Below, piece by piece: positions 8,347 through 19,000 of a stretch of 64,000 nucleotides of DNA (position 1 is the first letter of the stretch; the number at the start of each line of letters is the position of its first letter). The position numbers and the translations under genes were made by a program. Below the pieces are notes generated by a model. That model was given only the letters and a program-made list of their open reading frames with translations, was not told where the DNA came from and did not search any database. The stretch lies in the NCBI GenBank assembly GCA_000818945.1, contig KN805374.1, positions 1,004,848 to 1,068,847 of the forward strand. The letters are read 5' to 3'. The DNA is from Schizochytrium sp. CCTCC M209059 (Eukaryota > Sar > Bigyra > Thraustochytrida > Thraustochytriidae).

Positions 8347-10464
8347 TCACAAATCGTCCTCGTCAGCCTCGGATTGTGCCGCGGCAAGAATATCTGTCAG
8401 TTCCTCAAGATCATCATCTTCTCCGTTGTCACTGCCATCATCATCGTAGTTGCCAGCATAACTGCTACCATGGTCACCGTTTGTCCCATCTTTAGCCCCC
8501 GCTCCCATGCGCGAGATGTCAGGAAGAGGCGGACAGTCTGTAATTCCAAGTGCCTCGAAACGAGCGTGGAGTATCCGCGCATGCGCAAGCACGCGCTCTA
8601 GTGCAATCTGAAGGGCGCGCGAGGAGGCCTGTCGACGTTGAACCTCTGCGTCGAGCCTTACGAGTCGCTCGTTCAGAAAAGTGTCTCGTCGAAGAAGTTC
8701 TGCCTCGGCGACAGACCGGATATTGCGCTGCTCGAGAATTCCGATAATTCTGGCTCGATGCTCGGCTTTGTGTTTTTGCAAAAGATCACGGAGGCGCTTC
8801 TTGTCCCTTCGAAGCGCGTGCAGTTGGTGCTTGGAGTCGTCAAGTTCGAGCTCCAATTCACGTGCGCGCTCGCTCGCGCGGGAAATTTCGACGCGTGCGA
8901 GCATCTCCAAGGCCCCCTCGGCCGCCTCGCATTTCCTTAGCGCTGCCTCGGCGGTTTTGCATCTACGTAGCGCTTCGTCTCGAGCTTCTTCCGCCGCCTC
9001 GAGACGCGATTCAAGCTCTTTCTCACGCAATGACTCGCTACGCTTCTCTTCACCATTATCTTCATCTTCACCCTCGTCTCGCTCGAGGTCGCCGGCCAAG
9101 GCCTCGTCGCCGCCTGGGTTTCTGAACGAGTCTAGTTTCTGCTGTTGCGAAATGGCAGCAGCAGAGGCCGCCGCTTCTTTTGCATCCTGGAGTTCCTCCT
9201 CTAATGTGGCCATCTTTGCCTCAAGATCCGAGCGCACAGCCTCGGCCTTTTCGATCCGTCTTTCGGCAATATCTGCACGCTGACGCTCCGCACTTAGGTT
9301 TTCTGCAAGAGCTTGGTGTTCTTGGGCAAGACGTTCATTTTCTTGAACAGACCTCGTATTGGCGAAAATTCGCTGTTTTGCTTCTGCGAGCTGCATGCGC
9401 AAAGAGTCCATTTCGTCCATCATGCTCATCTCTCGCGCCTTGAGATCTTTGACTGTTTCCAGAAGCTCAAGCGATTCCGTTCGCGCGGACGTTGAGCTTT
9501 GTTCCAGATGCGAATGATGTTGGAGCTCTCCTCGTAAAGTTGCGTGTTCTGATTCGAGCTGACGGATCTCCTCATCGAGATTCTCCTTGTCGTGGGCTAG
9601 CTCAGCGTTTTCGCTCTGAAGGTCGCGAATCGTCTGCTTGAGCCGACCATGCTTTTCGCCCATGCGCTCGAGCTTGTCACGAACCATGTGCAGATCACGC
9701 ACTTCCCTTCGGAGTCCATCAATCGTGTCAACATACGCCTTGCTGGATCGCTCGCGTGCCACAAGTTCCACTTGAAGGTCCTCAATGCGCGCCAAGAGTT
9801 CACCGACGCGCGCTCTTCCATTGTTGTCCGCGCGATCGCTGACGCCCGTCGAAGGGGAGGAAGGACTCGAGGGATCTTCAGTCTCGTTAGCTTTGCGCGG
9901 GGCGTTTTCACGCGCATGACGAAATTTTGACTCTCGAGCTCGGCCCTCTGCGTCGTCGCGGTGAAGGTCGCCGTCTGAGATATCTGGCCCCTGTCCACTG
10001 TCTGTTGCGCCCATGGCATCCTGTCTCATACCTGCGCGAGCATCTTTTCGCGCGTTCTTGCCCAGTTCGTGCTTGAGGAGGCGGATCTCGCGACTCATTT
10101 CCTCTCGCGACATGGGCCTGAAGCGTTTTGGTCCACCGAGGGTTGCGCGAATAATTATGTCGTCAATCTCTTGTTGACTTTGGCCGGTCCGCGTTCCGAG
10201 TTCGCGTTTGAGAACGTCGGCCACGAGCTCCTGTTCTCTTTTCTCGTTGCGCAGCGTTTGAATGAGGGCAGTTCTTCTTGATTCCTTGCTTTGCGCCTTG
10301 AGCGCGTCAACTTGTTTTCGGAGCTGGTCAATATTCTTCATGAGTGCACGGGTTTTTCTGTCATGTTTGTCCTGAAGGTCCATAATTTTGCTCGACTCCG
10401 TGACGCCCACCATGCTGCTCGCGTTTGTCTCGTCCATGCGCGATGACGTCCGTCTTCGACTCAT
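8347..10464 (-). CDS. Long coiled-coil protein
   Basis: 705 aa, almost entirely charged heptad-like helix rich in Glu, Arg, Leu and Ala. It has a Ser-rich start, a linker with acidic and Ser/Pro patches at about 155-225, and a strongly acidic C-terminal tail of about 60 residues containing Gly/Asp runs. No catalytic motif, signal peptide or membrane segment is present. The ATG at 10464 is the first in frame. Such proteins are commonly centrosomal, basal-body or golgin-like, and the presence of ciliary genes in this window makes a basal-body role plausible. Coiled coils attract false matches, so I assign no family. It diverges from the ARPC1 gene across about 1.1 kb. Confidence 0.88.
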   Translation of the reverse strand: MSRRRTSSRMDETNASSMVGVTESSKIMDLQDKHDRKTRALMKNIDQLRKQVDALKAQSKESRRTALIQTLRNEKREQELVADVLKRELGTRTGQSQQEIDDIIIRATLGGPKRFRPMSREEMSREIRLLKHELGKNARKDARAGMRQDAMGATDSGQGPDISDGDLHRDDAEGRARESKFRHARENAPRKANETEDPSSPSSPSTGVSDRADNNGRARVGELLARIEDLQVELVARERSSKAYVDTIDGLRREVRDLHMVRDKLERMGEKHGRLKQTIRDLQSENAELAHDKENLDEEIRQLESEHATLRGELQHHSHLEQSSTSARTESLELLETVKDLKAREMSMMDEMDSLRMQLAEAKQRIFANTRSVQENERLAQEHQALAENLSAERQRADIAERRIEKAEAVRSDLEAKMATLEEELQDAKEAAASAAAISQQQKLDSFRNPGGDEALAGDLERDEGEDEDNGEEKRSESLREKELESRLEAAEEARDEALRRCKTAEAALRKCEAAEGALEMLARVEISRASERARELELELDDSKHQLHALRRDKKRLRDLLQKHKAEHRARIIGILEQRNIRSVAEAELLRRDTFLNERLVRLDAEVQRRQASSRALQIALERVLAHARILHARFEALGITDCPPLPDISRMGAGAKDGTNGDHGSSYAGNYDDDGSDNGEDDDLEELTDILAAAQSEADEDDL

Positions 10465-11566
10465 TGTCCTGTCACTCGTGTGCTCTTCTTAAGCTTCGTT
10501 CGCCCGGCGGCCTCTTTCTTGCTTGAACAGGTCGTTCGCACTTCGCTTCGGCCTGTGCTTGTGCCGGCGCAGCGTCCACGATACAGCTGTCGCCCTTGCG
10601 CCGCCTCGAGGGCGCAATGAGCTCGGGCTTTGCGCTCTGCTCACGTCTCCGCGGCAGCCCTCTGGGAAGGAGAGACAGGGAGCCTTATCTTGACCACTTC
10701 GTCGGTGTCCTATTGCTCAATAATCGTGTTCCTTCTCTCCCTCCCTGCCTCCTTTCTTCCTTTTCATTCATTCCTTCATTCCTTCATTCATTCTATTCTC
10801 TTGCGCAACCCTTTTTATCGTAACGGCCATTCTAGGCGCACTCTCCCTTCGTAACCCCCTCCTCCACTGCGAGAATATACATCTCTACTACCCCCTTTCC
10901 ACTGGCATAATTTCAGACTCAGGCCACTAACAGTAGCCAAGCCTGTTGTCGTATAAGTAAAATCGCCACTCAACCCAGCTTCATGTGTGAACGCCTCTGG
11001 TCCCATAACAGGCTCACCCTTCAGGGCGGGCAGAGACCCCACTCTCTCCCGCAGAAGCCCAAAGATCCGCCATTCTTCATTTGCGAAATGGCTTACAAGT
11101 GTCACAAAGGTTCTTTGAGCGTGTTTACCCAACTTGTCCGCGCGCGGCGCACTCCCGCAGCTGGCTCGCGCTGAGAGGGCGGCCCCACTGGCGCGGGTGG
11201 CCGTACCCGAAAGAAAGGAAACAAAGAAAAGAAAGAAAGAAGGAAAGAAAGATAGCGTGCAGAGCTCCCGCGCCTCGCAGAGGCATCGAGGCGAAGCGAG
11301 CGAGCGAGCAAAGCTGATCGCGCGAGCGAGCGAGCCCGCCGACGCACGCTTGCTTGCACGCCGCGCGCGCGAGGAGAGCCCGCCGCCGCCGCCGCCGCGC
11401 CGCGCCGCGTCCGCGCAGCAGCGCTCCGCGGCGAAGGGAGGGCGCGAGATCGAGAGATCGAGCGGGGGAGGCGCGAGCGAGGGAAAGAAGGACCGCCGAA
11501 GGTCGGGCGGTTCTTGAAGGCCGCGTGCGGGCAGAGCGGATCAGGCGCGCGAGCGGCAGGGAGAGG
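10465..11566. other. Divergent promoter region, coiled-coil gene and ARPC1
   Basis: No gene seen. It contains imperfect ATTC repeats (about 10767-10797), a GAAAG-rich purine tract (about 11211-11252) and a CCG-rich block (about 11380-11415) just upstream of the ARPC1 start. An ATG-less frame runs into ARPC1 from 11354, but the conserved protein begins at 11567. Confidence 0.6.
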
Positions 11567-12718
11567 ATGGGGCTGCTCAAGGTGAACACGAAGGGCATCA
11601 CGTGCCACGCGTGGAGCCCGGACCGCAAGCGCATCGCGGTGTGCGAAAATTCGGAAAAGGTCTTCATCTACAAGGACGCGGACAAGCCGGACCCCGCGCA
11701 GTGGGTCAAGGAGCACGAGCTCGTCGGCCATGACCTCGTGGTGACGGCCATCGACTGGTCGCCCGTCCACAACAAGATCGTCACGTGCTCGCACGACCGC
11801 AACGCCTTCGTGTGGACCCTCGGCAATGGCGAGTGGAAGCCGAGTCTGTCCATTCTGCGCATCAACCGGGCCGCCCTTGATGTTAAGTGGTCGCCCGACG
11901 GCAAAAAGTTTGCAGTGGCGAGCGGCGCCAAGGTCGTCCCCGTGTGCCACTACGAGACCCACAACGACTGGTGGATCTCGAAAATGATCAAAAAGCACAA
12001 GTCTACTGTCACCAGCGTCGCCTGGCATCCGAACAGCCAGCTTCTCGCCACGGGTAGCACCGACTTTCGCTGCCGCATTTTCTCTGCCTTCATTTCCGAC
12101 TTTGATGAGGGCGTGGACTCGGTGTTGGGCGACACTTCTCAGCACGCTTTCGGCGACCTTCTGACGGAGTTTGATGCCTCAAATGGTTGGGTCAGCGACG
12201 TCGCATTCTCGCCCAGCGGCGACAGGCTTGCGTTCGTGGGCCACGATTCGTCGGTGAGCTTTGTGACCTTTGATGGCTCTGGTTCCCCCATGTGCCAGAC
12301 CCTCAAGTCGAGCCATCTGCCTAATTCGGTGGTGATGTTTCTCAGTGACGAGGTTGTCGTCGCCGCAGGGCACGAGTTCAACCCTGAAATCTACCAGCTT
12401 GGCAGGGGCAATGCGTTTGAATGCCTCGGCTTCGTCGACCAAAAGGGCTCGGGGGCCGCGTCAAGCGTCAAGAAGGCCGCCTCCAACTTTAGCGCAGCCC
12501 GTAACATTTGGGCCAACAAGACGACGCGCGGCACAGAGGTCAACGATGGCGCGCAAGATCTCTGGACCCGCCATCACAATGCCATTACGGACATCCAGCC
12601 CTACTCTGATACGCAGTTCTCGGTCAAGATTGATTCCTTTTCCACCTCGGGTCTTGACGGCCGCATCAACATTTGGACCTCGTCGGATTTGGGTAAGGTG
12701 TCCAAGCTTTCTCTCTAA
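11567..12718 (+). CDS. ARPC1: Arp2/3 complex subunit 1 (ARPC1/p40)
   Basis: 383-aa WD40 beta-propeller subunit of the Arp2/3 complex, which nucleates branched actin filaments in the cytoplasm. The N-terminus has the family's typical pattern of HAWSPD, then IAVCENSEKVFIY and, after HDLVVTAIDWSP, the SHDRNAFVW blade. Later blades read TSVAWHPNSQLLATGSTDFRCRIF and DVAFSPSGDRLAFVGHDSSVSF. Between the last blades lies the family's variable loop (about 300-340), rich in Ala/Ser/Lys, and the protein ends in a final WD blade, FSTSGLDGRINIW. Length matches the family (about 370 aa). I chose the ATG at 11567 because conserved sequence starts there. Confidence 0.97.
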   Translation: MGLLKVNTKGITCHAWSPDRKRIAVCENSEKVFIYKDADKPDPAQWVKEHELVGHDLVVTAIDWSPVHNKIVTCSHDRNAFVWTLGNGEWKPSLSILRINRAALDVKWSPDGKKFAVASGAKVVPVCHYETHNDWWISKMIKKHKSTVTSVAWHPNSQLLATGSTDFRCRIFSAFISDFDEGVDSVLGDTSQHAFGDLLTEFDASNGWVSDVAFSPSGDRLAFVGHDSSVSFVTFDGSGSPMCQTLKSSHLPNSVVMFLSDEVVVAAGHEFNPEIYQLGRGNAFECLGFVDQKGSGAASSVKKAASNFSAARNIWANKTTRGTEVNDGAQDLWTRHHNAITDIQPYSDTQFSVKIDSFSTSGLDGRINIWTSSDLGKVSKLSL

Positions 12719-12741
12719 GGCGGGTGCGAGGCTGCCTCTCT

Positions 12742-12782
<41 letters not shown>

Positions 12783-13190
12783 CTCTTTCTCTCTTGCCCT
12801 CTTCCGCTTCGCACCATTTAGCCCTCTCTTTCAACTTTCCTTTCCTTAGCTACCACTTCTACTTTTGAGCTTATGGTGCAATGTTCATTCGATTTCTGTC
12901 TGTAGCAATGCAAGCCCTGCCAACTTACTTGTAGGTACTCAGGCACCTTTTCCCTTCTTCTCTACTGCCTTCACACGGTAACAGTCTTGGAGTCTCATCA
13001 TAATGATCGGCCTAGATAGCAATCTTTCAAGGTCACGAGGCCAACTTATGTTCTCGTAGAGGATCATCCGGAACTGATGAACATTTAATCACAATAAGAA
13101 TTATCGGAAAAAGAAAAAGCATTGGCAATTGAAAAAGATAGCGAGCCCCCTGTTGCGTTCGTTTTTTACACCAGCAAGTCCGTGGCCGCG
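12719..13190. other. Convergent intergenic spacer with TC microsatellite
   Basis: 3' regions of ARPC1 and the small membrane protein. It includes a TC run at 12745-12781 and otherwise AT-rich sequence. No gene seen. Confidence 0.6.
12745..12781. repeat. (TC)n microsatellite
   Basis: An uninterrupted TC dinucleotide run about 27 bp after the ARPC1 stop codon, probably in its 3' UTR. Confidence 0.95.
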
Positions 13191-13904
13191 TTAATCCTCA
13201 GCACCGCCGCCATCTCCGCCCCCGGAAGCAGCTCCAGCAGCGGCTGCAGCTGCAGATGCTGCAGCCTTTTCGTCAACTGTCGGTGCAAGCTGTACCGGAG
13301 CCACCTGGAAGACAAGTTGCATGCTCATGAGCAAAATGTATGCAAAGACCGCGGCACTCAAAAGAAAGAGAAGTTTGACCATCGTGGAGTCTCGACCACC
13401 GATTAGGTCCTGCATTGCTCCTCGGAGCCAATTGCCGCCACCACCACTGCTCCCTCCGCCACCGCTGCTTCTGGACTTGGATGATCTGCTCTTGCTCTTG
13501 CTGCTTCCCGCAATTGGAATAGCCACTTCGTCCGCGCTCTTCTTACTACTGCCCTTGTCTTTGGATTTGCGAGAGGTGACTGCTTTTCCTGACGACTTGG
13601 ATCCTGCGTGCGAGGTCGCGAGCTCATGTGCTGCTGTCGCGTTGACGATGTCGGCATTTCCACGTTCACGCTCAACTTCAAGTTCCTCGGGTACTGCCAC
13701 CGCCACCGGCTCTGCGCTGTTGGCGCCAAAGGTCTCGGCCTCGCGAGCGCTCAGGCTCGCCTGTGATTCGCTCGGCGCGGATAAAGTCTGCGTCTCGGTG
13801 CCCGCCTTCAGCTGCCTTCGCGCCTTGGTGCCTCGTCGCAGTACTGGGAGCGTCGTACTCGTAGTCGCCGTCGCGAGCCCGGTCCTCGCCGTTTGAGGCG
13901 GCAT
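13191..13904 (-). CDS. Small single-pass membrane protein, hypothetical
   Basis: 237 aa, not recognised. A Thr/Ala/Glu-rich N-terminal half is followed by a Lys/Ser-rich stretch and a Gly/Ser linker (about 125-160). One clear transmembrane helix (about 175-198, around MVKLLFLLSAAVFAYIL) is followed by a short Ala/Gly-rich tail of about 38 residues. The shape suggests a C-terminally anchored protein with the long low-complexity part in the cytosol. The membrane segment and the convergent position next to ARPC1 support a real gene. The 5' end is uncertain: another frame is open from about 14088 with no ATG at its start, so an upstream exon joined by an intron is possible. Confidence 0.65.
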   Translation of the reverse strand: MPPQTARTGLATATTSTTLPVLRRGTKARRQLKAGTETQTLSAPSESQASLSAREAETFGANSAEPVAVAVPEELEVERERGNADIVNATAAHELATSHAGSKSSGKAVTSRKSKDKGSSKKSADEVAIPIAGSSKSKSRSSKSRSSGGGGSSGGGGNWLRGAMQDLIGGRDSTMVKLLFLLSAAVFAYILLMSMQLVFQVAPVQLAPTVDEKAAASAAAAAAGAASGGGDGGGAED

Positions 13905-14109
13905 CGTCTCGGGAGTCCTTCAAGCCGCTAGGTTCGCCTCGTGTTTGCGGCTTGCTTGCGTTGCGCGTGCGCGCTAGACGGAGCCGCAGAGGGCCACGGC
14001 CGCGCCTGGCCGACGCGTAGCGGCCGTCCTCGCCTCTCCTCGCCTGGCCTCGCCTGCGACGGCGCTGCTTCGACCTCTTGAAGTTCACCACCGTACGTGG
14101 TTTGCTCGC

Positions 14110-14123
14110 TAGGCCTAGGCCTA
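14110..14123. promoter_or_regulatory. Two overlapping TAGGCCTA palindromes
   Basis: Two copies sharing TA, 206 bp upstream of the minus-strand ATG at 13904. They belong to the recurrent intergenic motif set. Confidence 0.4.
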
Positions 14124-14450
14124 ATAAGAGTTGGCCTACTATACTAGCAAATCGATCGAGTCATTCTGGGTCAGTTTTGACGAGACGAGGAGATCAGCAT
14201 CGCCATCTTCGAGGGGATAAATGGTGAAGAAGCTAGAGGTAGAGAAGCAGCAATGGTGCCGAAAGTTCTCAGTTGATTGAACATTGAGGGGTGCAAGAGT
14301 TAGTGATCTGTCTCTTGCAGACGAAAAAGAACGCGCGCTAGAGAGAAGATTTGGATTGATGGGTCTGAATTTCTCGCGTCGAGTTGACGAAAAGCTTCCC
14401 TAGGGCCGGCACCCCAAAACGATGGCGACGAACTTGCAATAAGGCGCCAG

Positions 14451-14457
14451 CTATATA
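14451..14457 (+). promoter_or_regulatory. TATA-like element
   Basis: TATATAA-type sequence in an otherwise GC-rich area. Its gene is unclear. Assigned from sequence match alone. Confidence 0.25.
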
Positions 14458-15064
14458 AATTTGATCGATGCCTCATTCAATAAATAAATGCCGATTGGTA
14501 GACAATTGCTGCTCGCAATCGCAAATGCAATGCGTAACCGACCTTTTCCAGAGCTCTTGCGACTTTCGAACAGTGAGCAAGACTCGCCAATGAAGCAAGC
14601 GTCTTGCGCTCGACAACTAAATCTGACAGGATTTATTTGCGCAGTTCACGTGCAAATTTCGGATCAAATGACACTCAGCTGGGCATGAATATGCGTCAGT
14701 TGTCATAAGCATGCGCTTGGATTTGTCTCGGTAGCCAATGGGTCTGTCGCATAGCTTGCACATGATGCATGTGCACACATGCAACGGCATGCGACCTTGG
14801 CATGCGACATCAAAGTATAGTAGCATCTCGGTCCCACCCAAACAGCATTGTCCGACCAACGCATTTCGCCTTGCCTTGCCTCGCCTTGCCTTTGCCTTGT
14901 TCAAAGAACATGTGGGCGCAAAGATCGGTCAAGCCAGGTAGAACGCTACCACGATTACGGCCGTCGCCTCACGTCAGGGGATCAACCAACAAGGTCGCAA
15001 GGCCACGCAAAGACAGTTACGTCGTCGAGCTCGCTCGGCAAGCAGCGCGTGCAAGATAGTCACG

Positions 15065-15964
15065 ATGATGAACATGTTGGCCAGAGCGTCAAGAAACATG
15101 ATGCCGCGCGTCGCGCCTCGACTTCACAACGCCCGGTGTCTCTCGCAGGCAGCGCCAACGACCGTGGTCACCTCAAAGGCGGCGACTAGCGAGCTCAAGG
15201 TCGAGCTCTATGAGGAGGGCAAACTCGCCAAGGTGAGCTTTAACAGGCCCGAGCGCATGAATGCTCTCAGCTTTGAGATGGGAGATGCCCTGCTCAAACT
15301 GGACAAGGCCTTGGAGGATTCTGTACTTGCCGTGGTATTTACTGGAGAGGGAGGGCGTGCTTTCAGTACGGGCCGGGACCTCAAGGATAGCAAACACCAC
15401 ACCAAGGAGCAAGCTGCGAGCTACATGAGACTCGCCAGAGACTCCGTTTTGGCGACGCGAGCCATGTCACGACCCACCATTGCTGCCATCACTGGCTATG
15501 CCTTTGGATGGGGTGTCGAGATGTCCCTCGCCTGTGATTTGCGTGTCGTTCAGGCAGAGTCTACACTCTGTCTGCCGGAGACGGCTCTTGCCATCTTTCC
15601 GGGCGCCATGGGCACTGTACTTTTGCCGCGAATTGTTGGCCCCGCGGTCGCCAAAGACCTTATTTTAACAAGCCGCCGCTTCGATGGGCAAGAGGCCTTC
15701 GAGCTCGGTCTCGCCAATCGAGTTGCCAAAGGTGCTGAGCAAACGGTGCAGACGGCAATGGACCTTGGTGCGCACATTAGCAAAATGGGACCTCTTGGCG
15801 TCAAAGCTGCTCGTATTGTCATCGACCAGGGACTCGATATGTCCTTCAAAGACCACGCCTTGCTTTCTGATAAGCACCGCTTTCCTTTGAACGATTCAGC
15901 GGACTTTAAAGAGGCGCTGGCTGCCTTTGCAGAGGGACGCAAACCCGTTTTCAAGGGTTGCTGA
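15065..15964 (+). CDS. Mitochondrial enoyl-CoA hydratase/isomerase family protein
   Basis: 299-aa crotonase-fold enzyme that acts on acyl-CoA thioesters. The first 30 residues are Arg/Met-rich and lack acidic residues, as in a mitochondrial targeting peptide. The crotonase core follows: FNRPERMNALS, the CoA/oxyanion segment around 92-107 (FTGEGGRAFSTGRDL), and both candidate catalytic glutamates, Glu152 in GWGVEM and Glu172 in LPETALAIFPG. The second motif resembles AUH (methylglutaconyl-CoA hydratase) and ECHDC2 more than ECHS1. The usual GGG turns are altered to GWG and GAMG, so the exact substrate is open. It plausibly serves fatty-acid or branched-chain amino-acid breakdown. The stop lies only 133 bp from that of the convergent WDR49-like gene. 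Confidence 0.93.
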   Translation: MMNMLARASRNMMPRVAPRLHNARCLSQAAPTTVVTSKAATSELKVELYEEGKLAKVSFNRPERMNALSFEMGDALLKLDKALEDSVLAVVFTGEGGRAFSTGRDLKDSKHHTKEQAASYMRLARDSVLATRAMSRPTIAAITGYAFGWGVEMSLACDLRVVQAESTLCLPETALAIFPGAMGTVLLPRIVGPAVAKDLILTSRRFDGQEAFELGLANRVAKGAEQTVQTAMDLGAHISKMGPLGVKAARIVIDQGLDMSFKDHALLSDKHRFPLNDSADFKEALAAFAEGRKPVFKGC

Positions 15965-16097
15965 CGCGCATCTTGTTTCCTCACTCACTTTCTTTTCAAC
16001 CATTCGAGTTGGTGATTAAAATTTGAAAACACGTCGAAAATACCTTAACCAGAGAGTCAGCGAATTTATCTATTCCAATTCACTTTCATTGTTCTTC

Positions 16098-19000
16098 TCA
16101 AAACGGAACCGATAAAAGTTCATGGATAAGCTTGCGGCGCTCCTCTTTGGGGTCAGTGCGAGCAGCTCCATCATCTGGATCAGCATTGGCACCAACAATT
16201 CCGCCCAATAAGTCCTCTCGACGATCCTTGCCCTCAAGTTCATCGCTGCCCGGCCTCTCGGCATCGAGATGTGCCAACCTTACGTCAGCGTTCTTCTCCT
16301 CGCTTCCTTTTTCCCCATCTCTCTTGAAATCCATTAGTTCATCCTCTGCCACATCCTTTTCCTCTTCGCCATTTTCTTCTTCTTCTTCTTCTTTGATTTC
16401 TTCCTCGTCAAATTTTGGCGCCATGGCAAGTTGTAACGTGCGCCGATGACGTTGCGACCTCTTAAGAGTCTCGTCGAGCACGGGTCTCGTAATTGGGACA
16501 TTCCAAAAAGGGCTCCTCGCAATTCCGCGTCCAGCGCCTGTGATGAGAGACCCGTAACGAGCGCCATTCTTGAGCCCAAATGCCTTCACGCCACAGTCAT
16601 AACTCGTTGTAACGACGAGTTGTAATTTTGTGGAAATGTCGATGCAGGTGATTCCATCCTCGTGAGCACTGGACTGAGTCCAGACTTCCTCGCAGAGAAT
16701 CTCGTTCGTGGCTGAACGTGAAATTCGATGCGTACGAATCGATCCGTACTCGTCCCCCGTGACAAGAAGACCCGAAACTTCGTCCCACTTCATGCTCAAA
16801 ACTACGCTCAACTCGGAGCTCTCGGCTCCTTCTTGCTGGCGCAAATTCGGAACCTCCAGTTCAATATCGCCGCCGTGGTCCACCAGAGGAACTGTCCAAA
16901 AAGACAGCACACCGGAGCGGTCAGCCGCGACTAAACATTGCGCCCCTGAAACGAAGCGGACGGATGTCAAGTCTGCCGAGCAAAACACCTTGCCGTGCAG
17001 TTTTCCGCTTTCAAAATTCCAAAGCCTGACAGACTTGTCCAATGATCCGGTCACAATGAGCGCCTCTTTTGCATTGTAGTCAGTGCACGAAATGTCTCCC
17101 TCATGCAAGAACAGACGATCCATTTCTCGCAACTTGAAGCCGCGATCAGGATCAAACTCGCTATGAAGAACAACAGTTCGGTCCCAGGACACAGAAAGCA
17201 CCACCTTGTGTCCAATGCAATACATGATCTGCGAGACCTCTGCAGCATGGCGGTCCAACGTCTTCATGAGCGCCCCCGTCGTGTAATTGAACACGTGAAT
17301 GTTACCTGCATGATCTCCCAACAGGAATTTACGCTGTCGGTCGTCCATGCACATGGTGGTCACATCGCTCGACATCAGATTCTCGAATCGACGAAGCTGC
17401 TTGCCCGTGAAAAGATCCCACACCTTGACGCTGCGTCCCGTTGCGGTGATGATGGTTAGCGAGACCGTATTAATGCAGGCTGCGATGACAGGCATGTCTT
17501 CCGCAACCATATCGGTAACAGGGTCGCACTGGTCGAAAAGTTCCACAGACCTAGCCCCCGCCACGACGCGACTCATGTACGAGGCCACATTACCCTTATG
17601 CGAGCTCTGCTCAGGACTGCAGCTCGTCGTCGATAGTCCCGTCGAGTGCCGCTTGCCCTGCTGCTGCTGCTGCTGCTTCTGTTGCTGCTGTTGCTCCTGC
17701 TGTTGTCGGCGCTCTCGGTCCCGCTCAGCCTGCTGCATATCGAATCCCCGCGCAATTACAAACGAAGACATGCCTTCAAGAGGATGCGGAGGGTCGTCTG
17801 TGAACGTCTGTAGACACCGAAACGTTCGCAAATCCCACATCTTAAAGGTGCCGCTGGCGTCACCCGTAACAATTTCATGCGCCGAACCTGGAACCCCGCG
17901 AATGTCCACGAGAGAGTCCTGATGACCTTTGAGTCGGTATGTCAGCGTCGCCGAGAACGGTGTCCACACGTACGCCTCACGATCGATGCCTCCCGTGACG
18001 AGCAGCTGGTGCTCTTTGTTAAACATTGCCGCGTAGACACCATTTTCGTGACCAGAGAGCCGCTGTCGCTTTGCGCACATGTGTAAATCCCAAATGTACA
18101 CCTGCGAGTCCATCCCGCCCGAGGCAATGCAGTCGAGGTCATCGAGATGAACTAGACAACTAGCAATGTCCTTGTGAGCATTGGGTATGCAAGCTGTTTC
18201 GGTTCGGGCGTCCACGTTCCATGCGTGTACAAGACCCATAACACTAGCACTAAAGAGCATGCGATGTCGATCGACCCAGCACAGGGCCGCCTGCACATGC
18301 GGAGTGGGCCACGAAGACTTGACGGAAAATTGGCGCTCGCCAGGGGCCAGTTCCCAGAGGCAAATCGTAGAGTTTGAGCAGGCTGTCGCAAGTGCACCGG
18401 GGACCATTCGCGAGCCTCGTCGCACGTTGCTCTTGACGTATTCCGCGCAAATCGGGATACCCTTGTACCCTTGGAGTCTCCCAAGCGAGCTGGAAAAGTC
18501 TTGCGCGTCGTATAAATGAATAGTTTTCGTATGATTTCGCAAAATAGCGACGGTGTCAAGCTCGTCGATGTAAACCATGTGCTTGACTGCGTTTTCCTCG
18601 GTTGGTCGGTTGTCCTCCAAGTCTGGGACATATTTGAAGGGGACCATATAGTTATCTGCCGCAACACTTCCGGAAGTTTGATCGGTGGTGAACACGGTCG
18701 ACTTTTCAACAATGAAAGCCGTCAGCTCGTCCCACTCCATCGTCCCGTCTCCGTTCACGTCGATTTCCTGGAAAAGCTCGCAAAGATCTCCCTCGCACAT
18801 CCGCGGCAGATGGCATTTCATGATGTTTACAAACTGCGCCAGATCTACCTCACCGTCTCCAATCGTGTTAAAGTCGTTTTGCAGCTTTGCCATGGTTTCG
18901 AAATCGAGGTGCTTCATAATTTTCTCCACAAGACTTTGCGTGTATGCTTTAATCATTGCACATTGCGATCGCGGCGACAAATAGCTGTGTTTGCGCAGCA

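Larger units (their letters stand above)
13905..15064. other. Divergent region between membrane protein and crotonase
   Basis: No convincing gene. It has two overlapping TAGGCCTA palindromes at 14110-14123 and a TATA-like element at 14451-14457. A 66-codon ATG frame at 14488-14688 has no recognisable content. The long spacing from the TATA-like element to the crotonase ATG (about 600 bp) leaves its target unclear. Confidence 0.5.
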